Under the pieces are notes generated by a model. The model was not told the origin of the DNA. It saw only the letters and a list, made by a program, of their open reading frames with translations, and made no database searches. DNA of 35,249 nt from JANLSO01 sp031362405 (GTDB lineage Bacteria; Actinomycetota; Thermoleophilia; Miltoncostaeales; Miltoncostaeaceae), in assembly GCA_031362405.1 (NCBI GenBank), contig JANLSO010000009.1, positions 1 to 35,249 of the forward strand. The letters run 5' to 3'. Positions 29,920-35,249 of the stretch are shown piece after piece. The translations under genes were made by a program, and so were the position numbers. Within the stretch, counting starts at the first letter, position 1. Each line of letters opens with the position of its first letter.

Positions 29920-31113
29920 ATGGCCCGTTCGTACCAGGACCTCCTTGCCGCCGCGCGTCAGGACGTGCCCGAGATCTCGGTCGCCGAGCTTGTCGAACGC
30001 CGCGCGCAGGCCGACGGCCCGCTGGTCGTCGACGTGCGTGAGCAGAACGAGTGGGACGAGGGCCACATTCCCGGCGCGGTGCTTGTTCCCCGGGGCTTTT
30101 TGGAGAACCGGATCGCGGGTGTCGCCCGGCCTGACGAGGAGGTCGTCCTGTCGTGTGCCAGCGGCAACCGGTCGCTTCTCGCCGGCATCACGCTGCGCGA
30201 GATGGGTTTCACAAACATCACGAGCCTCGCGGGGGGCTTCACCCGCTGGAAGCAAAGCGGCCAACCGGTCGACGTTCCAAAGACCCTCACCGTCGACCAG
30301 CGCGCCCGCTACAGCCGCCACGTGCTGATCCCGGAGGTCGGGGAAGAGGGCCAGCTGAAGCTGCTCGGCAGCCGTGTGCTCGTGATCGGTGCGGGCGGGC
30401 TGGGTTCCCCCGCCGCCTACTACCTGGCCGCGGCCGGGGTCGGCACCCTCGGCCTGGTCGATGACGACGTCGTCGATTCCAGCAACCTGCAGCGCCAGAT
30501 CATCCACACGACCGAGCGCGTCGGGATGCTCAAGGGCGAGTCGGCCAAGGTCGCGATCAATGCCCTGAACCCCGACGTGACGGTCAACGTGCATCCGTTT
30601 CGGGTCACGCGCGACAACGTCCTGGAACTGCTGAGCCAGTACGACCTCATCGTCGACGGCGCCGACAACTTCCCCACGCGGTACCTGCTGGCCGACGCGT
30701 CGCTGATGACGCGCACGCCGTTGGTGCACGCGAGCATCCTTCGCTTCGAGGGCCATGCCTCGGTGTTCATGCCGTACGAGGGCCCCTGCTACCGCTGCCT
30801 TTTTCCCGAGCCGCCGCCGCCCGATCTGGCGCCCTCGTGCGGTGAAGCCGGCGTGCTCGGTGTGCTGTGCGGCGTGATGGGCAACATCCAGGCCAACGAG
30901 GCGATCAAGGTGCTGCTCGGTATCGGTGACACGCTCGCCGGTCGGCTTCTCGTCTACGACGCACTCGGGATGACGTTCACCGAGCTGAAGGTGCGCCGCG
31001 ACCCGAATTGCCCGGCCTGCGGGCCCGACGCGCACCTGGACTTCCGCGACTACGACGCCTGGTGCGCCGGGGTCGGTCGCCACGACCACGCCACCGCGGG
31101 GAGCCACGCATGA
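29920..31113 (+). CDS. Rhodanese-E1 (MoeB/ThiF-type) adenylyltransferase-sulfurtransferase fusion
   Basis: A 397-residue protein that would adenylate the C-terminus of the ubiquitin-like carrier CysO and place sulfur on it. Residues about 17-115 are a rhodanese domain with active Cys79 in VVLSCASGNRSLLAG. Residues about 125-385 are an E1-like domain: YSRHVLIPEVGEEGQLKLL, RVLVIGAGGLGSPAAYYLAA (nucleotide site), DSSNLQRQIIHTTERVGMLK with the Arg finger, and Cys pairs CYRC and CPAC for zinc. In MoeZ of mycobacteria the rhodanese domain is at the C-terminus; here it is at the N-terminus. It shares four bases with cysO. Confidence 0.93.
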   Translation: MARSYQDLLAAARQDVPEISVAELVERRAQADGPLVVDVREQNEWDEGHIPGAVLVPRGFLENRIAGVARPDEEVVLSCASGNRSLLAGITLREMGFTNITSLAGGFTRWKQSGQPVDVPKTLTVDQRARYSRHVLIPEVGEEGQLKLLGSRVLVIGAGGLGSPAAYYLAAAGVGTLGLVDDDVVDSSNLQRQIIHTTERVGMLKGESAKVAINALNPDVTVNVHPFRVTRDNVLELLSQYDLIVDGADNFPTRYLLADASLMTRTPLVHASILRFEGHASVFMPYEGPCYRCLFPEPPPPDLAPSCGEAGVLGVLCGVMGNIQANEAIKVLLGIGDTLAGRLLVYDALGMTFTELKVRRDPNCPACGPDAHLDFRDYDAWCAGVGRHDHATAGSHA

Positions 31114-31397
31114 GCACCGTTCGGATTCCCCCTGTCCTGCGGCAGGCCGTGGGCGGTCAGCGCCAGGTCGAGATGGCGGGGGCAACCGTTGGTGAGGTCC
31201 TGGAAGCCCTGTACACCGAGCATCCCGAGGTGCGTACCCAGCTGGTCACGTCCGAGGGAGAGCTGCACCGGTTCGTGAACCTCTACGTCAACGATGAGGA
31301 CATCCGGCTCGGCGGCTGGCTCGACACGCCGGTCAGCGAGCGCGACACGCTGCTGATCCTGCCGGCCATGGCCGGAGGGGCCGCGCGGATCTCGTGA
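31110..31397 (+). CDS. cysO: CysO-like ubiquitin-fold sulfur carrier with C-terminal extension
   Basis: A 95-residue ThiS/MoaD/CysO-fold protein. It starts VRIPPVLRQAVGGQRQVEMA and has VGEVLEALYTEHPEVRTQL, FVNLYVNDEDIRLGG and ERDTLLILPAMAGG. The Gly89-Gly90 that should be the thiocarboxylate end is followed by AARIS. In CysO of Mycobacterium tuberculosis the protein ends at Gly-Gly, so removal of five residues would be needed. The start overlaps the E1 stop; the stop overlaps the cysM start. Confidence 0.9.
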   Translation: MSTVRIPPVLRQAVGGQRQVEMAGATVGEVLEALYTEHPEVRTQLVTSEGELHRFVNLYVNDEDIRLGGWLDTPVSERDTLLILPAMAGGAARIS

Positions 31398-32368
31398 GCA
31401 CCTTCGCCTCCCGCACGCTGGAGCCGCCGAGCCCGGCGACCCACCCCGACGTGCTGTCGACGATCGGCGAGACGCCCCTCGTCGAACTCTCGAAGATCAC
31501 GCCGAACCCTGACGTACGCATCCTCGCCAAGCTCGAGAGCCACAACCCTACCGGCTCGATCAAAGACCGCACCGCCCTGTCGCTGATCACCGACGCCGAG
31601 CACCGCGGGCTGATCCGCCCCGGCGACACGATCATGGAGCCGACCTCGGGTAACACCGGGATCTCCCTGGCGATGATCTGCCGCGTCAAGGGCTACAAGC
31701 TGATTGCCGTAATGCCCGACAACGTGACGCCCGAGCGCTCTCAACTGCTGTCGCTTTACGGCGCAGAGATCGTTACGTCTGGGGGCGAGTTCGGCTCGAA
31801 CGGCGCGGTCGAAGTCGCAAAGGCCTTGTCGGAAGAGAACGGCCTCTTCATGCCGTTTCAGTACGGCAACCCGGCGAACCCCCGAGCCCACTACGAGGGC
31901 ACCGCCGAGGAGATCATCCGCGACTGCCCGGAGCTGGATGTTTTCGTGGCAGGACTCGGCACCGGTGGCACCCTGATGGGCTGTGGCCGGCGCCTCAAAG
32001 AGCACCGCGCCGACATCCAGATCGTGGCCTGCGAACCGCTGCAGGGAGACCCGGTGAGTGGCCTTCGCAGCCTCGACGACGGCTTCGTGCCGCCGATCCT
32101 CGACCTCTCCCGGCTTGACCGAAAGCTCTTGGTCTCGAACCGCGATGCGCTGGTGATGACGCGTCGGCTGGCCTCTGAGGAGGGCATCTTCGCGGGCGTT
32201 TCGTCGGGCGCGGTGATCCATACGTGCGCGCGTATGGCGAGCCAGATGGAGCGCGGCACGGTCGTCGGGATTATCTGCGACAGCGGCTGGAAGTACCTGT
32301 CGGCGGGCATCTGGACCGGCGAGCTCGACGACGTCGAAGACACGCTCGACAACGGCATCTTCTGGTAG
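31394..32368 (+). CDS. cysM: CysM-type O-phosphoserine-like sulfhydrylase
   Basis: A 324-residue PLP enzyme that condenses CysO thiocarboxylate with an activated serine. The PLP Lys is Lys57 in SHNPTGSIKDRTALS. PTSGNTGISLAM (from 83) binds the cofactor phosphate and substrate. Arg225 in VSGLRSLDDGFVPPIL stands in the position of mycobacterial CysM Arg220, the residue that selects O-phosphoserine. The C-terminal GWKYLSAGIWTGELDDVEDT matches the extended tail that closes over the active site of that enzyme. GTG start overlapping the cysO stop. Confidence 0.93.
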   Translation: MSTFASRTLEPPSPATHPDVLSTIGETPLVELSKITPNPDVRILAKLESHNPTGSIKDRTALSLITDAEHRGLIRPGDTIMEPTSGNTGISLAMICRVKGYKLIAVMPDNVTPERSQLLSLYGAEIVTSGGEFGSNGAVEVAKALSEENGLFMPFQYGNPANPRAHYEGTAEEIIRDCPELDVFVAGLGTGGTLMGCGRRLKEHRADIQIVACEPLQGDPVSGLRSLDDGFVPPILDLSRLDRKLLVSNRDALVMTRRLASEEGIFAGVSSGAVIHTCARMASQMERGTVVGIICDSGWKYLSAGIWTGELDDVEDTLDNGIFW

Positions 32369-32778
32369 TGAGGCTCCCCCGGGCCCTGGCCGACGATCTC
32401 GTAGCGCACGCCGTCGAAGATCTCCCGAACGAGTGCTGCGGGCTGATCTCCGGTAACGGCATCGACGCCGTGCAGGTTCACCGGGCGGTGAACACTGAGC
32501 AGAGTCCATTCATGTACGTGATGGATCCGCGCGAGCAGCTCACGCTGATGGATGCGATCGACGACGCCAACGAGGACCTCGTGGCGATCTATCACTCGCA
32601 TACCCGCTCGGCCGCATACCCTTCACGCACCGATGTCGAGTTGGCCTTCTTTCCGCAGACGCTCTACGTGATCGTCTCCCTTGCCGATCGGGACGCCCCC
32701 GAGATACGGGCCTTTCGCCTGCGTCGCGATGCGCCCGTCGGCGAAGCCGTTACCGAAGAGCCCGTGGAGATCACATGA
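32368..32778 (+). CDS. mec: Mec-type JAMM metalloprotease
   Basis: A 136-residue JAMM/MPN+ peptidase. Glu22 in DLPNECCGLISG, His76 and His78 in IYHSHTRSAAYPSRTD, Ser86 and Asp89 complete E...HxHx7Sx2D, the zinc site. In mycobacteria Mec hydrolyses CysO-cysteine to free cysteine. Here it may also trim the CysO tail. The GTG start uses the last base of the cysM stop and the stop overlaps the lipoprotein ATG. Confidence 0.94.
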   Translation: MRLPRALADDLVAHAVEDLPNECCGLISGNGIDAVQVHRAVNTEQSPFMYVMDPREQLTLMDAIDDANEDLVAIYHSHTRSAAYPSRTDVELAFFPQTLYVIVSLADRDAPEIRAFRLRRDAPVGEAVTEEPVEIT

Positions 32779-33488
32779 CCCCCATCCGCTCCGTCACCGC
32801 CGCTGCCCTGTGCGTTCTCGCCCTCGGCGCGATCACCGGATGCGCAAGCGACAAGGAGGTCGTCGTGACCCAGACCGTCCCGAACACGGCGTCGTCCGCG
32901 TCGACGACCCAGAGCACGCCGACGACCCCGACCTTCGCGACCGCTGAAGCGAGCGCTGAGCTGGCGTTGCGTCTTCCACCATCGGGCTCGATTCCCAAAG
33001 TGGCAACGGGCGGCGTGCAGAAGTTCCCGACCGCGGACGGGCTCACGGGCGCGCTGTACAAGCCTGGCGATCCCACCGCCGCCGCGGGGGCTCAACGTCT
33101 GCGTGATTCCGGCTATCAGGGCGGAGCGCTGCGCGACCAAAAGGGTACTGCGCCCCTCACGGATCTCGTTCTTCTGCGCTCCTACGTCTTCCGGCTCGGC
33201 TCGCCGGAGGAGGCAAGTTCGGAAGTCTCACGCGGAGTCGACGAGGTCCGCGCGACCAGCTCGCCACTGCTCACGGAGCTGGCGTTGCCCGATGTGCCGA
33301 ACGGCCGTGGTGTCAGCGGCCCCGTCACGATCAGCGGCCAGAAGGCCAAGCTGGTGTTCATCACCTTCTCGGCGGGGCAGGACGTGTTCGGCCTCCAAGC
33401 CATCGCGCTCGCCGATGCGAAAGTCTACGAGCCCCAGTTGAAAGCGCTCGCCAAGACGCTCTACGTCGCCTACGGATTGAACCCCTGA
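32775..33488 (+). CDS. Putative lipoprotein of unknown function
   Basis: A 237-residue exported protein with a lipobox, LGAITGC, after a signal peptide (MTPIRSVTAAALCVLALGAI). A Thr/Ser-rich linker (NTASSASTTQSTPTTPTF) precedes a soluble domain: LRDSGYQGGALRDQKGTAPL, YVFRLGSPEEASSEVSRGVD and GQDVFGLQAIALADAKVY. The domain resembles small extracytoplasmic sensing/sorting domains of actinobacteria, but I do not name a family. The ATG overlaps the mec stop, so it is translated with the cysteine operon, an unexpected partner. Confidence 0.85.
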   Translation: MTPIRSVTAAALCVLALGAITGCASDKEVVVTQTVPNTASSASTTQSTPTTPTFATAEASAELALRLPPSGSIPKVATGGVQKFPTADGLTGALYKPGDPTAAAGAQRLRDSGYQGGALRDQKGTAPLTDLVLLRSYVFRLGSPEEASSEVSRGVDEVRATSSPLLTELALPDVPNGRGVSGPVTISGQKAKLVFITFSAGQDVFGLQAIALADAKVYEPQLKALAKTLYVAYGLNP

Positions 33489-33495
33489 CCTCGCG

Positions 33496-33528
33496 CTGAT
33501 CCGGCGGGGTGCACCCCCGCCGGATCAG
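33496..33528. terminator. Strong bidirectional hairpin between convergent genes
   Basis: Arms CTGATCCGGCGGGG (33496-33509) and CCCCGCCGGATCAG (33515-33528), 14 perfect base pairs with the loop TGCAC, lie between the lipoprotein stop (33488) and the NYN gene stop (33534). No U-run follows on either strand. The position argues for a terminator serving both genes. Confidence 0.75.
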
Positions 33529-33533
33529 GCGAA

Positions 33534-35249
33534 CTATTCGGCGGCGGCCTCCGCGGCCTTCGCGGTGCGTCGCACGCGCCGCTTCGGGGCGGCGGGCTCC
33601 TCGGTGGTCGTCGCCTCGGTGGTCTGCGCCGCCGGGGCTGCGGTGCTGCGCCGGACGCGCCGCTTGGGGGCGGCGGTTTCGGCGTCGGCGGCCGTGGCGG
33701 TCACCTTGGGCTCGGCCTTCTTCGTTGCGCGACGGGCACGCGGCTTCGGAGCCATCGGCTCGTCGCCACTCGTCGCCTCGCTGGGCTCCGCGGCCTTCTT
33801 GGTGGTGCGACGGGCGCGCGGCTTGGGTGCCGGAGCCTCCTCGACGGCCGCTAGGGGCTCGGCGTCTCCGAGCAGCTCAGCCACACGAGATCCGCGGCGA
33901 ACGCGGCCCCGTGTCGCTGTGCCCCCGTCGACCGCCGGCTCGGGAGCGGGTGCCGGCGTCGGTGCCACTTCGGGCTCGGGCACGATCGCCACCATGGGCG
34001 CCTCGTCGACGGGCGTGTCGTCGGTCGTGGTGACGCTGCGACGGCGACGGCGACTCGAGATCGGCGCGGCGTCCTCGTCCGTTGGCTCGCTGGCCGGGAC
34101 GACCTCAACAACAGGCTCCGCAGCGACGGTGCCATCGTCGGCGTCCGAATCGCCCGCCCCACGGCGGCGACGGCGACGGCGCGGCGTGGGGGCCTCTTCG
34201 ACCACTGCGTCGGAAACCTCGACGAGCTCGGGAATATCTTCGCCGAGTTCCGGGCCGAGCATGATCATGTCTTCGTAGCTGATCGGCTGATCCAGCGGTG
34301 GCAGGGCCGACATATCGAGCTCCACCGTCGGCTCGACCACGAACTCGAACGTGTCGGCGCCGCTCGGTGCGACGGGAGCGTTCTCACTCGCGGGGGCGCT
34401 TGACTCGCCACGACGTGGGCGCCGCCGCCGTCGACCGCGACCCTCGCCGGGCTCTTCGCCGGACGCCGGTGCGGCGGGCCGTTCGGCCGTCGCGGATGTT
34501 CCGCTCGGCGGAGCCGAGGTCGTGCCACCCTCGGCGAGCTCGACCCGATACGTGCCGCTGCGCGGGTCGGTCTCCAACCGAACGATGCCCTTCTTGGACG
34601 CCGTATCGAGGAACTTCGAGAAGGTCGAGAAGCCGACCTCGTTCTCGTCGAACGCCGGGTTCTTGCGGCGCATCGAGTCTTTGACGACGCTCGCCAACGG
34701 CCACTCGACGCCCTCGCGCTGAAGCGCGGTGAGCGTGGCGCGCAGCATGTCAACGGGGTCGACGGTGCGTCCGCCGACGGTCGACGATGCCGTCGCGGCC
34801 CGCGCGGCCAGATTGTCGTAGAAAATGAACTCGTCGCAGTTGGCGATCAGTAGCTCACTGGCCGAATCACGGTTACCCATTCCGGTGACGCGCTTGTTCA
34901 GCTCGCGCAGCTTCCCGACCAGCGGCGTAAAGTCGCTGTCGCCGGAGACGATCACGAAGTCGGTGAGGTGGTCGCGACTAAAAGCGAACTCCATCGCGTC
35001 GACGGCCATCTTGATGTCGGCGCGGTTCTTGGCGCCTTCGCGGGCCGACGGCATCTCGATCAGCTCGAGGCCGGCGTTCTGCAGGTCGTGCCGTGCGTCG
35101 CGGTAGCGACTCCAGTCGGCGTAGGCGCGCTTGACGAGTACGCGCCCCTTGTCGGCGAGCCGGTTCAGTACGAGATGGATGTCGAAATCCCCGCGACCCT
35201 TTACTCCGGGTCGGGCCATGTTCTCGTAATCGACCAGCACGCAGAGAGC
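33534..35249 (-). CDS. NYN-LOTUS (DUF88/OST-HTH) protein with basic repeat tail (5' end cut)
   Basis: At least 568 residues from GTG 35240, but the reading is open to the window edge (Ala-Leu-Cys before the GTG), so the true start may be upstream. Residues 1-150 are a NYN (PIN-like) RNase domain: LVDYENMARPG with the first Asp, EGAKNRADIKMAVDAMEFAF, FVIVSGDSDFTPLVGKLREL and LIANCDEFIFYDNLAARA. Residues about 165-240 are an OST-HTH/LOTUS domain (LRATLTALQREGVEWPLASV, then FSTFSKFLDTASKKGIVRLE), an RNA/G-quadruplex-binding module. The rest is disordered, with acidic patches and repeats such as APKPRARRTTKK and APKRRVRRT. Likely an RNA-processing or RNA-sequestering protein. Function in bacteria is not defined. 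Confidence 0.9.
   Translation of the reverse strand, partial: ALCVLVDYENMARPGVKGRGDFDIHLVLNRLADKGRVLVKRAYADWSRYRDARHDLQNAGLELIEMPSAREGAKNRADIKMAVDAMEFAFSRDHLTDFVIVSGDSDFTPLVGKLRELNKRVTGMGNRDSASELLIANCDEFIFYDNLAARAATASSTVGGRTVDPVDMLRATLTALQREGVEWPLASVVKDSMRRKNPAFDENEVGFSTFSKFLDTASKKGIVRLETDPRSGTYRVELAEGGTTSAPPSGTSATAERPAAPASGEEPGEGRGRRRRRPRRGESSAPASENAPVAPSGADTFEFVVEPTVELDMSALPPLDQPISYEDMIMLGPELGEDIPELVEVSDAVVEEAPTPRRRRRRRGAGDSDADDGTVAAEPVVEVVPASEPTDEDAAPISSRRRRRSVTTTDDTPVDEAPMVAIVPEPEVAPTPAPAPEPAVDGGTATRGRVRRGSRVAELLGDAEPLAAVEEAPAPKPRARRTTKKAAEPSEATSGDEPMAPKPRARRATKKAEPKVTATAADAETAAPKRRVRRSTAAPAAQTTEATTTEEPAAPKRRVRRTAKAAEAAAE

Noticed and set aside
29737..31185. Minus-strand frame of 482 codons opposite the rhodanese-E1 gene
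   Set aside because: It is the reverse-complement shadow of the E1 coding region; no domain and His/Arg/Asp-rich text.
31283..32509. Minus-strand frame of 408 codons opposite cysM
   Set aside because: Shadow of the cysM reading; cysM motifs are unambiguous on the plus strand.

Overview
The window is about 35 kb of gene-dense chromosomal DNA. It is GC-rich, uses GTG and TTG starts often, and its genes are mostly joined by 4-bp ATGA/GTGA overlaps. The gene content points to an actinobacterium: a CysO-CysM-Mec cysteine pathway, an ATPase/nuclease fusion of AdnB type and a ClpP of actinobacterial type. A deep-branching class such as Thermoleophilia is my guess from the overall set (DUF1385, tandem ThyX-like protein, DUF1015, NYN-LOTUS protein). 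No rRNA, tRNA, CRISPR array, IS element or phage gene was found.

Layout. 1-1433 (minus): a sulfite-oxidase-like molybdoenzyme, a small membrane protein and the 5' part of clpP. 1464-3934 (plus): a five-gene cassette (VOC, TetR regulator, split-barrel flavin/F420-type protein, VOC, DUF1905) behind a promoter that carries a perfect 16-bp palindrome between its -35 and -10 boxes. 3951-6055 (minus): DUF1015 and inositol-monophosphatase-family genes. 6104-9966 (plus): a UvrD-type helicase with a RecB-like Fe-S nuclease, coupled to a YhaM-like OB/HD nuclease. 9967-11092: a decayed stretch with a short-chain dehydrogenase pseudogene, a possible flavoprotein remnant and a pentanucleotide microsatellite. 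11093-12184 (plus): a Ca2+/H+ antiporter. 12350-19654 (minus): a long gene train (tandem ThyX-like protein, DUF1385, SRPBCC, YcnI-like copper protein, nicotinate phosphoribosyltransferase, methylmalonyl-CoA epimerase, a small unknown, YchF), followed by an ATPase (DUF4143) that has lost its P-loop half. 19699-21645 (plus): a secreted subtilase. 21708-22971 (plus): two toxin-antitoxin loci, one with a broken PIN toxin and one intact. 23016-24856: DUF427 and YqeY (minus), and an RmlD-like reductase (plus). 24880-26145 (minus): three tandem LuxR-type HTH paralogues in successive states of erosion. 26252-29824 (minus): RarA, an MFS carrier, a four-helix membrane protein and a zinc-ribbon protein. 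29920-33488 (plus): a compact cysteine-biosynthesis operon. 33534-35249 (minus): an NYN-LOTUS RNA-binding or nuclease protein with a basic repeat tail, cut by the window edge.

Functionally the clearest unit is 29920-33488. A rhodanese-E1 fusion would activate and thiolate the small protein CysO, CysM would transfer the sulfur onto an activated serine (probably O-phosphoserine), and the JAMM protease Mec would release cysteine. Here CysO carries five residues after its Gly-Gly, so the same or another JAMM protease may first have to expose the Gly-Gly end. The most unusual items are this CysO tail, the tandem ThyX-like protein whose two halves have lost complementary parts of the signature motif, the palindromic operator of the VOC/TetR cassette, and the graded decay series of LuxR paralogues. 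There is no stretch above 300 bases without a gene or pseudogene; the regions 9967-10169, 10979-11092 and 12185-12349 hold no gene I can support other than the remnants and repeats listed.
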